A stretch of 64,000 nucleotides of DNA from Siphonodentalium dalli. Taxonomy: Eukaryota; Mollusca; Scaphopoda; Gadilida; Siphonodentaliidae. Made by a program: the position numbers and the translations under genes. Shown one piece after another: positions 32,756-44,122 of this stretch. The stretch is from assembly GCA_032622095.1 (NCBI GenBank), contig CP136062.1, positions 16,025,710-16,089,709 on the forward strand, in the 5' to 3' direction. Each line of letters begins with the position of its first letter. The stretch's first letter is position 1. The notes below the pieces were generated by a model, which worked only from the letters and a program-made list of their open reading frames with translations, had not been told where the DNA came from and searched no databases.

Positions 32756-33301
32756 TCAAAATAATTGACCTTAAAAACGGGGTGATACCACGTAATGACC
32801 GCAGTATTACCGGCAGTATATGTCTGATACACCAAAAGATATCACACCAAAAGTTGAAAATTAATACAACCACACGGATATCGTTAAATTAACTTATATA
32901 TGCATGTATAAGACGAATCACTATCTTGTATTTCCATGCCTGTTTGTGTAATGCCAATGAATGCGGCCTGACAACCGGGGATGGGTGGAGTTTAAAAATT
33001 GACACCAGAAACAATGTCGGCAACTTCAAAGTTCATGGTGTGCTACATTTAACCCCCTACTTGTATATACTATTTACAAATTTTCTATCAAGCATTCCCA
33101 TTGCTTATAGAAAGTATAGTTGGAAAAATAGACGAAAATGGCCATGTGATCAGGGGGTCGGAAAATATGTTCAGGTATGTATGCTGATTTTTTTCGTTCG
33201 ACCCTTGTTGGGACCCACCCACCCCCGCGTCCAAACATCCACCGGTTTCCACCCCCACCATTTTAACAATAAAACAGATTTGCGGGGGGGGGGTGTGAGA
33301 A
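32756..33301. other. Mixed remnant DNA before the long inverted repeat
   Basis: Starts with a family C MITE end (AAAATAATTGACC at 32759, ACGGGGTGATACC). A block at 33150-33290 (GGGTCGG, CCCACCCACCCCC, AAAACAGATTTGCGGGGGG) is directly repeated at 35088-35260. Confidence 0.6.
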
Positions 33302-34399
33302 ATTAATATAATACCGGCCCATCTGTTCGGGGGGTGTCCACAGTCCACCTTGGGAAATTCCAACTGCACCCCCCCCCCCCCCCCCCCCCACACTTGAATC
33401 AGAATCAGACCAAATACATGTTTTTGCATAATTCCATTTGCACCTCTGGCCTAATATATCCTATATATTCACAAACCATGGTTCTATATATTCCCGATAT
33501 GAGACCATTCAGATATTTTTACCTGAAAAATTGCATAAATTCTAACATCTAGCGGTCTAACTCCAGACAAATGCACACGGCTACGGACAAGAGACCAGGA
33601 CACACCGGGCTGTTCATGGTTGTTCGGCCCGGGGTGAGAAAATTTTGAAAACTATACAAGAAGCTCGCAAATCCTAGCATCTCTATATAGACTGGCATCA
33701 ACTGAAGCGTTCCTATTTTGTCGTAAATTTCAATTGGGGGGGGGGGGGGTCCGGGAGGGGGTGTGTGAGATTTTTTTGGGATTTACAGCTGGAATCTCGA
33801 GATTAACGGGGTCTTTACGTGGTGTTATATGATGCTGACAAGTTCATTTAATGACAAACTTACGATTAGCCAATTCGGCTGGTTAAACAACACATGTGGC
33901 GGCCCATGTCCGGAGTTTTCCCGGTCTCCCGATCGGCCAGTCCGCCTCTGCCCCCCCCCCCCCCCCAATCGTCACATTATGCTCACATGGGGAACCTGCC
34001 AACTTCCCAATTTAGGTAACTTCTGTCTTTCCTCGCCGGTTTTCCGCTTCTCGGGTGATATATATTTCTATATATATATATTGGCAGTACACAATATCCG
34101 AAGTAAAACATTTGACATGTGCAATAATTTCCGAATCAATATATTCTTAGAAGAGTGCCATCTTATTGGATACACGGCAGGTTAAACAACACATGTGGCG
34201 GCCCACGTCAGTTTCATTTGCGGCCCAAGTTGTGGTTTGGGCCGCCCAACCACATATACCCCCCCCCCCCCAAACCGTAAAAAAAACCCCTCGGATTCTC
34301 GCTTGATAGAAAATCACGTGGAATCAGAATTTTTCCGGCCTCCGGCCCATCGGGAAATTTCCCGGTCTCCTGATCGGCCAGTCCGCCTCTGGATGTGGG

Positions 34400-34790
34400 A
34401 GATTCACTGTAAACAGCTGTATATGAATTTCTGTGAATACATTTGTCATGGATGTTAACATTGACATGTAAATAGGAACGACTCATTTTGGGGTCATTCA
34501 GCAAAAAAACATGGCTGCCGGTCACCAGCCGGTGGCCATCTTGGAATTCAAAATTCAATCCATTAGCATGAGCTACAAGCTATACTGTTTGTCTGATCAT
34601 CATGAAATTTGTCATTTCTGTTTTATAAATACCGGTATTTCTCTTATTGTAATGAGTTTTAAGCCAAAGTCATTGCAAAAACAGTCAAACGACTTGCAGG
34701 AAAAAAACATTTTAGTTGCGGAAAAAAATGTTTGTTGGTCCCATCAAGTTCAACCACCCCGGCATACGTGCCCGGAAATCCCCCCCTGAT
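34400..34790 (+). repeat. Direct repeat copy 1 inside the long inverted repeat
   Basis: TTCACTGTAAACAGCTGTAT, ATGGATGTTAACATTGACAT, an inverted YY1-like GGCCATCTTGG, TTTTAGTTGCGGAAAAAAAT and CCACCCCGGCATACGTGCC. The same order occurs at 35255-35633. The 34430-34560 part belongs to the ~155-bp family at 5460-6953, inverted. Confidence 0.8.
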
Positions 34791-35254
34791 ATGATGGCCA
34801 ATATTTTTAAAGAAGTCAATCCGCAGTATAAGTGGTATATACTGGTATGTGCGATATTTGACATGCAGAAGTACTAGTTTGTGCTGCTATCTTCTAGTAT
34901 ACATAATTATGCTTGTATATTATACAGTATAATTTGTTCAATTCCCCAATGCTTATGTATAATTGTGTTTACTAGTATATGCATGGAAATAGAGTATTTG
35001 TGAACTCACCTATTCAAGTAAAGATGATAAAATCAAATGTTGTATTGACATTTGGGGTGCCACATTGCCCCCCCCCCCCCCAGGGGGGGGGGGGGTCGGA
35101 AACAAATTTCAGGCATGTATGGCATTTTTTCCCTTTCGATCATTTTTTGTACCCACCCACCCCCACCGCCAAATTTTTTTCCGTTTTCGGCAGTTTTTTC
35201 CGACCATATTTTTTACACCCACCCCCCTTTTAACACTAAAACAGAGATTTGCGG

Positions 35255-35633
35255 GGGGAAATTCACTGTAAACAGCTGTATATGAATTTCTGTGCATACT
35301 ATTTATCATGGATGTTAACATGGACATGTAAATAGGAATGAGTCATTTTGAGGTCATTCGGCCAAAAAAACATGGCTGCCAGTGGCCATCTTGGATTTCC
35401 AGATTTGCAACAAAATACAACACGATAACTGCCTGCAGTCAGTTTACCAGTTAGAATTACATTATTTCTCTCATTCAAAGTGGTTTTGAAGCCCAACTCA
35501 TTGCCAAAACACTAAAAAAACAAGCAGGAAATTTTTGTTTTAGTTGCGGAAAAAATTGCTTGTTGGTGGCTTTGACCACCCACCCACCCCGGCATATGTG
35601 CCGGAATTTTTGTTTCACCCCCCCCCCCCCCCA
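35255..35633 (+). repeat. Direct repeat copy 2 inside the long inverted repeat
   Basis: Same block order as 34400-34790, ending in CCGGCATATGTGCCGG and a C run of about 17. Confidence 0.8.
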
Positions 35634-36666
35634 AGCTGTTTAAATTGCCTTAAAACATTTACAAATATATGATATTTACAAGACCAATATGATATCATAG
35701 CGGTACCTATATACATGTATCTGGAATGTTTTTGGGAGTATTTGGTGCAGGTACCGGTGTACAGAGGCGGAGATCGGGAGACCGGGAAATTTCCCGATGG
35801 GACGGAGGCCGGAATAATTCTGATTCCACGTGATTTTCTATCAAGCGAGAATCCAAGGGTTTTTTTTACGGTTTGGGGGGGGGGGTATATGTGGTTGGGC
35901 CGCCCATCCACAACTTGGGCCGCAAATGAAACCGACGTGGGCCGCCACATGTGTTGTTTAACCAGCCGTGTATGATGTATCCAATAAGATGGTACTCTTC
36001 TCACATAAATTCATGAGGGCAGAGGCGGACTGCATGGCCGATCGGGAGACCGGGAAAATTCCGGACGTGGGCCGCCACATGTGTTGTTTAACCAGCCGAA
36101 TTGGCTAATCATAATTTTGACATTAAATGAACTTGTCGGCATCATATAACACCACGTAAAGACCCCATTAATCTCGAGATTTTAACGGTAACTCCCAGCT
36201 GTAAATCCCAAAAAAATTCTTACGCACCCCTCCCCCAATTGAAATTTACAAGAAAATAGGAACGCTTCAGTTGATGCCAGTCTAGTTTATCGGATTCGAG
36301 ATTTTCTTGTATAGTTTTCAAAATGTTCTCACCCCGGGCCGAACAACCATGAACAGCCCGGTGTGTCCTGGTCTCTTGTCCGTAGCCGTGTGCATTTGTC
36401 TGGAGTTAGACCGCTAGATGTTAGATTTTATGCAATTTTTCAGGTAAAAATATCTGAATGGTCTCATACCGGGAATATATAGAACCATGGTTTATGAATA
36501 TATATGATATTAGACCAGAGGTGCAAATGGAATTATGCAAAAACATGTATTTGCTCCGATTCGATTCAAGGGGGGGGGGTGCAGTTGGAATTTTCCCCCT
36601 CCCCAAACAGATGGGCCGGTATTATATTAATTTCCCGGGCCGGTTTCTTGGCCCAGTCCGCCTCTG

Positions 36667-36982
36667 CCGGTGTAACACGTCACCTCCTCCTGTCTGGATA
36701 TCTTCCTCCATGGGGGAGTGTATTTGCGAATGTCCTCAGATATCTCACTCGCACACCCTGGGCATTTTCCCCCATGTATGACTAAAGAAAATTCACTCAT
36801 TTAATATCGTTTGACCCTGAAATGGCCAGAAAGAAATGTTTTATGAGATTTAAGTTTTTATTTTTTATTTTTGTTTGTTCAAGTAACATATATCAAATGA
36901 GTGAAATTTTATTTTAGTCATTCATGGGGTGGGGGTATCCAGAGTGGGGGATATATCCAGGGGGAGATATCTGTTACACCGG
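36667..36982. mobile_element. Inverted-repeat element with CCGGTGTAAC ends
   Basis: CCGGTGTAACACGTCACCTC at the left, GATATCTGTTACACCGG at the right, and an internal inverse pair (CATGTATGACTAAAGAAAAT / ATTTTAGTCATTCATGGG). It has no coding capacity. Confidence 0.6.
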
Positions 36983-37169
36983 TATATTATACCGGTACAT
37001 GTATTTGTAGCTGTTTCTGACCATCATCCAGCATTTGAATGGATTTAATTTACTGTTATAACTCGGACCCCGGGTGATCAATTTGGATGATGTATCTTAA
37101 TAATATGTATATGATCAGTCATTCCTCTTTTCTGATGTCATTACAAGCATTAAAATCTTTTTTTTCAGA

Positions 37170-37235
37170 CAGGAGGAGCTGCTTGACTGGATTGAGACAT
37201 CAAAATTTCATTCAAGGCCTGATATGATTATCTGA
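37170..37235 (+). CDS. Candidate terminal coding exon (21 codons)
   Basis: A strong acceptor ATCTTTTTTTTCAG at 37168 is followed by an open frame QEELLDWIETSKFHSRPDMI + I and TGA at 37233. The composition looks like real protein (amphipathic, no repeat bias). No upstream exon is identified, and the protein is not recognised. Confidence 0.3.
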   Translation, partial: QEELLDWIETSKFHSRPDMII

Positions 37236-38139
37236 TAACCAATCATAGAATCATGTTTCCTGTCAGAGTGCTTCTTGCAGACACTGCATGGTGACCCTTA
37301 ATACCAAATATTATTAATTCTGTCCAAGACTGGATGAGGAAGGATTTCAAATGTCATTCGGTGTACATGTACTGGATACATGTACTGTATACATGTACTG
37401 TAGATGTTATCGGTATTCGTCCATGCATGACAATGGTGATGACATGTGTGTTGTTGCTGTGTGACAGTGAGTCCTGGGTCTCTTGGCTATACACATGTAC
37501 CATATGTATACCTACGGACGGTATGCACTGAATCCAGTACCATGCTTACCTGGTAACTAGTGCACACTGCAGCGAAGGGGAGGCTTTAATTTATAACCAA
37601 ATGACGATCAATGTGTTCATCAAAGGCAAAAATGACACATATATGTATGCATTCCTTCCTTGATGGAGACCGATCAGTGACCTCTACATTTTATCAGACT
37701 TATGTGGTGAAAATCTTGGCAAGTGAAGTTAGTGAATTCAATTCTACAACAGACATGTACTTGTATGCTTCATCGAGTCTCAGAAAATGTGCACTATGGC
37801 ATCCAGCGTATGCATAAACTTTTTTATATTTCATACTATATTGACCAGAATTTGGAGGTGTACCAGTTTCAAATCTCCACACAAAGCACAACAGTACCCA
37901 TGGAACAGTCTCAAGCCTTGTTTCTGAGCTTATCTGAAGGATATGAACTTTTAAGTGACATATTATTGCAGTATGTCAATATAATCAGATTCATGTACAC
38001 ATACAGGCCTTAAAATCCATAACAGAATCAAAATATTCTAATGTTCCTTTATCTTTGTCAACCTGCTGTATCACCAAGTAATCTGTACAAGGAGCTTAAA
38101 GTGGTTTATACGTGTACCATACATGCACATTTAAAGATA
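37236..38139. other. Unique DNA with TACATGTACTG repeats near 37370
   Basis: ACATGTACTGTATACATGTA-like direct repeats at 37364-37402. Overlapping chance frames on both strands. Nothing recognised. Confidence 0.45.
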
Positions 38140-38275
38140 GATAATCCGAGTTCACGCTCCTCAATTACTATTTCTTTGGCTTGGGGGGTAAAAATAATTG
38201 ATTCGAGTCGAGGAACACACCCTTTAAAGTTCTGAGTTACAAAATATAAATTTTTGAAATCTGTTATTTTTCACC
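38140..38275 (+). mobile_element. MITE family A, left-end fragment
   Basis: CTCAATTACTATTTCTTTGG, GGGGGTAAAAATAATTGATT and TTTTTGAAATCTGTTATTTT match the left third of 1933-2336. The remainder is absent. Confidence 0.75.
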
Positions 38276-38748
38276 GCCTTGAATATTTCCCGGCCTAGCA
38301 AATATTCAACGAGCCGACTGAGTCGACTGACCTAATCTTGATACCAAGTTGCGATGAACAAAATGTTGATATATAACATGTTTTGGAAAATGTTACACTA
38401 GAGTTGACAGTACTTAGTTAGCATTATGTTTTGGTATTTAATCGATTAAGAAATGTTGTTCTTGGAATCTGATGGTATGGAGACCATCAATTCAGATTGT
38501 TTACCTTTAATTGTCCATGCTGACTTTAAAGCATAACATATGTTATCTTGATTTTTTGTATCCCTGCATAAAATGGGGTGATAAATTTATATTATACTCA
38601 CATCTGGTCTTTCGATATTCTGTGAGTTAATTAATTTATATGAAAGAATGTCATTGCATGCTAGCAATTCTGATAAACATCACTGTTACAGTGACATTAC
38701 CATCCAATGTTGAATAAGTCCAATAAGATGCCAAAGTTTAATAAAAAC
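38276..38748. other. Unique DNA, nothing recognised
   Basis: AT-rich. No repeats or exons were recognised. Confidence 0.45.
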
Positions 38749-39010
38749 TTAACCCTTCCATGACTGGAGATTCTTGAAATGTTGCTAAAACCCTGCGCCA
38801 ATGCATTCTCTTATATTTGCGAGTCTCCAAAATGGAGCCTCACATATATAAGAGAATACATGGCCTAACAATATTTACCTTGACCTTGTAATCCAGTGCA
38901 TTCTCTTATACATATGAGGCTTCCTATGTGCGACTTGCATATATACTAGAATTCACTGGTACATGATCTTTAATGCTGTACCAGCGCAGCTCCCATCATG
39001 AAAGGGTTAA
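38749..39010 (+). mobile_element. Complete piggyBac-like MITE (262 bp)
   Basis: TTAA at 38749-38752 is followed by CCCTTCCATGACTGG. The right end TCATGAAAGGG is followed by TTAA (39007-39010). TTAA target sites and CCC-starting ends are the piggyBac hallmark. The interior has two palindromic GCATTCTCTTATA...TATAAGAGAAT hairpins. The same sequence sits inside the two hAT MITEs (1339, 32202) and as a fragment at 28989. Confidence 0.85.
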
Positions 39011-40350
39011 ACATTGCATGGCCAAAGCATTGAAAAATATTCTGAAAATAATATTTTAATAGACTAAAATATGTTTAACCTTCTACGCGATTACTAGTAG
39101 CAATGTTTGTTGACAAATCACTGTAACAGTTTTGTTTACATAGCAATGGTTCCAACAGGAGAAATTTCGTTATTGGAAAAGTTTCAATAATTAATATAGG
39201 AATCAGGAATTCATGTTTTTCTGAGTGGTGATGTTTTTACGAACTGTTATATGTTATATGTTTGGCATATTTACTCACTATGAGTGCCTTGGGTCCCTTT
39301 AAAATGATTTGAAACACTCAATGAAATATCTGCACACCAGTAGATTATTTTGTAGGGATTTTAGTGTGATGAGAGTCAGAATCATGATTCTTCGTTTGAG
39401 TCTGGTAAAAAGCAGCTGATTTGATGTAGAAATGCTATAGTTTGATTCTTGCAAAATTTTAAGGCCTGTATACATTCGCTTTTATCCATCAAAGGTGCTC
39501 CAGACACTTCATACCGCTATAATCATAGTATGTACATGTACCTTGTTTTACAAACTTTTATGTTATTTTGCATGACCGCACTTCAAAGAACTCTAAAGCC
39601 GCTCATGCACTTAATGCATCAATTTAAAATTCTGCAACTTAATGCATCAATTTAGAATTCTGCACTTTTATCCGCATTTTTATCACAAAAAGTCTGGAAA
39701 TACTAGTGAGTACTAGTGCTATACTATTAAACATGTAGACTATATACTGTGAAAAGACTTGATAAAGTCTTAATAAATTTAACAGTTGTTTCCAGTAGAA
39801 GATAGACAAAAGCTCTTTAAGTTCCATATTTGCAGTGTTTTACACTGAGCATTAAGAGCATCTCCTTTTATTCTCAGCAGAATATATGCAAACAACATGG
39901 TATAAATTATAATGAAAATGAATGTATGACTCCAGCCAATAATTCATTATCATTATAAATACCATGTTTGCATTGTTCATAGAGCACACAGGTGTTGTAC
40001 TTATCCATGGGCCAAATTCATTCATTTGTTGCATATATTCTGTTGAGTATACAAGGAGATGGTCTCATAAATGGCCGGATTTAGTGTACCCTTTAATTCT
40101 TGTACTAGTACCTGTTTAGACCAAGTTTTCCCTGTCCACAACTTGTGGTATCGGTTGGGTTGATGCTGTTTTGGACCGAGTCCCATCCCGATACTCTTCT
40201 ATAATGGACTTTACACCCAGAATTGTGGGTTGAAGTTATCTTGATTGTAGCACTACCAGTATTTCGTCAGATTAGGTCAAAGTGACGCTTTTTTATAGGA
40301 ACATAGAGGGCAGCCTTTCCCAAGCGTGATGATTTCAAACCTGCATATAC
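39011..40350. other. Unique DNA with small repeats and a foldback
   Basis: 39020-39160 is a third copy of the 26530 duplication (GTTGACAAATCACTGTAACA). 39609-39664 is a 29-bp tandem duplication (CTTAATGCATCAATTTAAAA). 39869-40062 forms a nested hairpin (GCAGAATATATGCAAACAAC against TTGTTGCATATATTCTG; CATGGTATAAATTATAATGA against TCATTATAAATACCATG). No gene was seen. Confidence 0.6.
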
Positions 40351-40500
40351 TTAAAGTAATTGACCATCTCTAACGTGGTGTTACCCAGGTAATGCTGTGG
40401 TATTACACTGCAGTAATTTCCAACACCGTGGTAAGGTTGTCACTTGAACACAAAACAGCACCACGATGGATGCGGTATGCAATTAAAATGCAGTGATTCT
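40351..40500 (+). mobile_element. MITE family C, left-end fragment
   Basis: TATACTTAAAGTAATTGACC and AACGTGGTGTTACCC match the left end of 14260-14632, followed by decayed ACCGCGGT-type interior. The right end is missing. Confidence 0.7.
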
Positions 40501-40844
40501 CCTTATATCTTTGAAACTTAAAGAAATGGATGGCCTTCGTTATAGGTTATAATTTATAAATAACATTTACAAAAAGTTTCCCAAGAATATACTAATAGTA
40601 TAGGATAATGTTCATATGAATGCGTTATTATCCACAAAACACACTTTGTGTGAGTCAATCGTTTGTTTATATACAGCAGTAAATAGTGAGCGATAAGCAA
40701 AACACTCAACACCGTTGCGATTGTTTAATTGAGCGATTCATGGTGACCCATTCAACACTTCAAAATCTTGAGAGGTTATAGAAGAGTAGCCGGACAGGAC
40801 TCGATCCAAAACAGTTTCAACTGCAGTAATGCTCTAAGTAATCA

Positions 40845-41061
40845 ACTCCTTAACCACAGCAGAATTATGGGTAACTTTTCAGGATTTAGTCGGAAATATG
40901 GCTTGTTGCCATTCATCGGAAAGCTCTCTGAGAGCTTTCCGATGAATGGCAACAAGCCATATTTCCGACTAAATCCTGAGAGCTTTCCGATGAATGGCAA
41001 CAAGCCATATTTCCGACTAAATCCTGAAAAGTTACCCATAATTCTACTGTGTTTAAGGAGT
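40845..41061. mobile_element. Long near-perfect hairpin with one arm tandemly duplicated
   Basis: The left arm ACTCCTTAACCACAGCAGAA ... CATCGGAAAGCTCTC is followed by its exact complement GAGAGCTTTCCGATGAATGG ... CGACTAAATCCT. That arm then repeats (second GAGAGCTTTCCGATGAATGG near 40979) before closing with GTTACCCATAATTCTACTGT ... AAGGAGT. Because of the palindrome the same peptide (KYGLLPFIGKLS) appears on both strands, so the frames are artefacts. A single-arm relative is at 10346. Confidence 0.88.
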
Positions 41062-41214
41062 CGATTATACTCGGGGCATTACTGTATTCGATATCTCAAG
41101 CTGTTGCATACCGAAAAGACTTGGGCTAGTACCTGAACAGTAAACCTGCAATCTGCATGATTCATGAAACAGCTATTGAAACCATGCTGTATATACTCAG
41201 AATTACACAATTTT

Positions 41215-41460
41215 GTTTATGGGTTTGTTGATATGACACGAGTGCTAGCGCACAATGACGGAATGAACAGCACACCCTAGAGTTCTATCTTTCCTCAATG
41301 GCACAAGTGCCGTATCAACAAATCCATTAATACAAGTGTCTTTCTGTGTTTATTACACATCACCCGTCCTAGAATATGTGCATTTAAAAATACAGGGTTA
41401 CGATGTTTATTAAGGCACATACAGTGCTTGTTTTGTCATGTGTGATGATTTTTTTTCCTA
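41215..41460 (-). mobile_element. Palindromic element family E, diverged inverse copy
   Basis: GGGTTTGTTGATATGACACG / GTGCCGTATCAACAAATCCA form the hairpin. ATTACACATCACCCGTCCTA and TTTTGTCATGTGTGATGATT are the reverse complement of blocks at 25325-25410. Confidence 0.75.
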
Positions 41461-41749
41461 TCGTTTGAACTGGATACTCAAATAACAGCTATTGTTATAT
41501 ATTTTTTTTGCAACCGACAGATTTGAGGTAATTCTTTCTATAAATATATTGAAAATCATGTGTCAGGATGTAATTATTAGCAATCAATATATTTTTTGTT
41601 GCGTATATAGGTTTATACAATTTTAAGAGGCAGAACAAGATACAGGTACTTTGTATAGTTTCATTTCGCGAATGTACACAGTATCTTGTTTGGCCACTTG
41701 CAATTTTAGAAACCCATAACTGTAACGAGAAATTGTTGATATTTTAAGT

Positions 41750-42240
41750 TTAAAGGTACGGGAGGCCTTGGCGGCGGGTATGCTGTGAAAATATTTTCAC
41801 CGGTCAAAAACCGCCACAAACAGAAAGAATATTAAAATGCAGACAGACTTTGTCCGTATACAAATAAGAAATATCGCATAAACAGTATGTTATTGTCATA
41901 TGTTTGACCATTCTTATGTAAACAAAAGCATAAAAAGGTACTTTCCTGGTGTTTGTTTATATTATGATGGTAAACATAAAGAACGTTCATTGTTGCTGAA
42001 TTTTGATATGGAACGAATAAAGAGCATTTATATCATTTGTGTGTGATTAGCCAGTAACACTGTGCTGCCTTCTGTAACACAATCAGGCTCCTGCTTAGGT
42101 AGGTCTTTCTGATAGCATGCTGTTTACGCGATGGTCATGGTATATATGAACAAAACTGTATGCGTTTTAATGTGTTTCTGTTTACGGTGATTGAAACAAA
42201 TATGAATATTTTCGACAACTAAGGCCTCCCGTGCCTTTAA
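41750..42240. mobile_element. Inverted-terminus element with TTAA flanks (491 bp)
   Basis: Left TTAAAGGTACGGGAGGCCTT at 41750 and right AAGGCCTCCCGTGCCTTTAA ending at 42240 are inverted with one mismatch. Both outer tetranucleotides are TTAA. The interior is unique and has no long frame. The TTAA flank suggests piggyBac-type target choice, but the termini lack the usual CCC start. Confidence 0.75.
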
Positions 42241-42339
42241 GCCCCCTTATTGTCTCTATTATACATTTAACAATGATATTTACAAAGAAGTTTTTATATT
42301 CAGAATAAATGTCAATTGTATATTTTAAAACACAATTGA

Positions 42340-42905
42340 AATTATATATTAATTTAAAATTAAATGTTTTTCTTAATTAAGAATTGTTTTCTAATATATC
42401 TTTCCTAATTGGGGAAAATATTCCTAGTTAAGAAAACTTGTTTTCCTTACTTAGATTTATTTTCCTGCTTGAGAAAATCTCATTCTAGAAAAAATTGGCA
42501 TCACTTAAGAAAAAATATCTTGACGATATTTCTAACTATAGAAAATATATATTTCTTGTTCTAGATTAATTGTATAGCTTTCTTAAATTTCTAGCTATTC
42601 TCCCAAGATAATCGCAGTATCTTAAACTTATCTTATTTCAAGAAAAATAAACTTATGTGAGAAAAACAATCTTTCCTACATTAAGAAAAAAAATCTATAC
42701 TAAGATTTTTTTACTAGGATTTTATTACTAAGATTACTGTGTTTTCTTAAAGAAATTTTCTCAGACAAGAAATTTTCCCACCCTTTCATTTCTTGACCTA
42801 GAAAATATGTTTTTTCTTATTTTTCTAGCTATTCTCCCAAGATAATATCTCATTTCAAGATTTTTTTTTTCCTGAATTGAGAAAATATTTTTGGCAGTGT
42901 AGTGT
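42340..42905 (-). mobile_element. CACTGCCAAAAATA-type element, right end with AAGAAA-rich body
   Basis: It ends AAAATATTTTTGGCAGTGT, the inverse of the terminus at 26149. The body is a dense succession of TTTCTTAA, TTAAGAAA, TCTTGTTCTAGA and AGAAAATAT blocks. The left limit is uncertain. Confidence 0.6.
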
Positions 42906-43580
42906 CCAATATAACGCAAAGCAGATGATATTCAGAAAAGATAGCGCTCTTCATACCAAATAAGTTCAGTTGTCGCATCTTCCGAAAAATTATCTGATCA
43001 GTGATAAACATAAGAATACTCATGTCCAGAATGATAATCTCTCTTGTGTGTCAAACTTAATTATGTAGTTTCTGTTAAACAAGTTCGCCAGGAAGGACCG
43101 CTTTATTTGTAATATATGAACGCGATTACCTTCATAAATATAAAATGGTGGAAAAGTAAACTTGTCTACGTTATCATCGTTATGTTACATTTGGACGCGT
43201 CATATTCCGACCAGGAGACCTGCTTTACGGGTCATATTCCGACCAGGAGACCTGCTGCTGTTTCAAGTGTCGTTGGTGCTTGAAACGTAAAACCCGTGTC
43301 ATTAATGTACCAATCGGGCTGTATTCAATATTCTTCTTATCCTACAGGCAACACGGGCGGAATAATATGGTGAATAATCCCTCGTCCCTATATCGTCCCG
43401 ATTGTAAAGAGACATATGCATGCACTCCTTGCACGCTGTTCAGTAAATACTTAACTACGGCTATCGTGTCTAATTACTGATTTCGCGCAGTACATTCGCA
43501 GTTATTATGGATGAGTTATCCATATATCAGTTTCTGGTTTGTGCATAAGTTGTTGGTATACATGGTATGTCATTTCTGAG
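42906..43580. other. Unique DNA with a 34-bp duplication
   Basis: GTCATATTCCGACCAGGAGA + CCTGCT occurs twice in tandem at 43199-43257. Otherwise nothing was recognised. Confidence 0.5.
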
Positions 43581-43979
43581 ATGCAGCGACAAATTACACC
43601 AAGACTCGTGATTCCCATTTTGTTCTTAGCCATGTGCTCAAACACTACCACAATATATTATCAGGATATGCACCACACACGGAACACTCACGTCGCGCAT
43701 AATGGGATAACTATAGATGCATCCGAATTTAACTGTAACACATCTGGCGTTATATATGACGGGGTGGGGTGGAATTATAACGCTGAAATCATGAACGGCC
43801 ATAATCAAAATCAGTATGGTATGTTTTCAGACATCCGATCTGCTGGCATCAGCAGGTCATTACCCACATTATTTTTGGACTTTTCTAGAAAAATGTTATA
43901 CGCTTCCTGGTATAAACATGTGTATGGTATGGTATGTATACAAATAATTGCAATTATCGTCATGTTAATGTCAATATGA
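43581..43979 (+). CDS. Hypothetical secreted or membrane-anchored protein ORF (132 codons)
   Basis: From ATG at 43581 the protein starts MQRQITPRLVIPILFLAMCS, which looks like a signal peptide (basic n-region, hydrophobic core). A polar Asn/His-rich centre (ITIDASEFNCNTSGVIYDGV; two Cys) follows, and the end is a hydrophobic CIQIIAIIVMLMSI that could be a tail anchor or GPI signal. It is the longest non-repeat open frame in the window, and an in-frame upstream ATG exists at 43539. No family was recognised, and there is no promoter or poly(A) support. It could still be a chance ORF. Confidence 0.3.
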   Translation: MQRQITPRLVIPILFLAMCSNTTTIYYQDMHHTRNTHVAHNGITIDASEFNCNTSGVIYDGVGWNYNAEIMNGHNQNQYGMFSDIRSAGISRSLPTLFLDFSRKMLYASWYKHVYGMVCIQIIAIIVMLMSI

Positions 43980-44063
43980 GCTAACACTTACAATGGAATA
44001 ACAAAAAATCTAAATGTATCAGTCTCCATGATAAAACTCCATTCCAATACTCCAATCTATGTT

Positions 44064-44122
44064 GTTTTCTGAATATACACAGCCTTCTAGATAATCTAGA
44101 AGGCTGTATATATTCAGAAAAC
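44064..44122. repeat. 28-bp-arm hairpin with 3-nt loop
   Basis: GTTTTCTGAATATACACAGC + CTTCTAGA, loop TAA, then the complement ending TTCAGAAAAC. One mismatch in 28 pairs. It is very compact, and no terminator-like T run follows. It could be a tiny foldback element or a small-RNA precursor shape. Confidence 0.85.

Larger units (their letters stand above)
33302..36632. repeat. Long imperfect inverted repeat with ~1-kb arms
   Basis: Arm 1 (33302-34395) and arm 2 (35764-36632) are reverse complements over many blocks: TAATACCGGCCCATCTGTTC, TTGCATAATTCCATTTGCAC, AGACAAATGCACACGGCTAC, CACCGGGCTGTTCATGGTTG, GTTAAACAACACATGTGGCG, GAAAATCACGTGGAATCAGA. Indels, especially in poly-G/C runs, separate them. 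Between the arms lie two direct repeats (34400-34790 and 35255-35633). Poly-C/G tracts of 9-23 bp mark nearly every block boundary. Overlapping open frames on both strands are Pro- or Gly-rich artefacts of these tracts. Confidence 0.85.

Noticed and set aside
33829-35285. Several Pro/Gly-rich ORFs of 70-118 codons
   Set aside because: They arise from poly-C/poly-G tracts in overlapping frames on both strands.
40768-41136. 122-codon ORF and its minus-strand counterpart
   Set aside because: Same peptide on both strands because the DNA is a palindrome.
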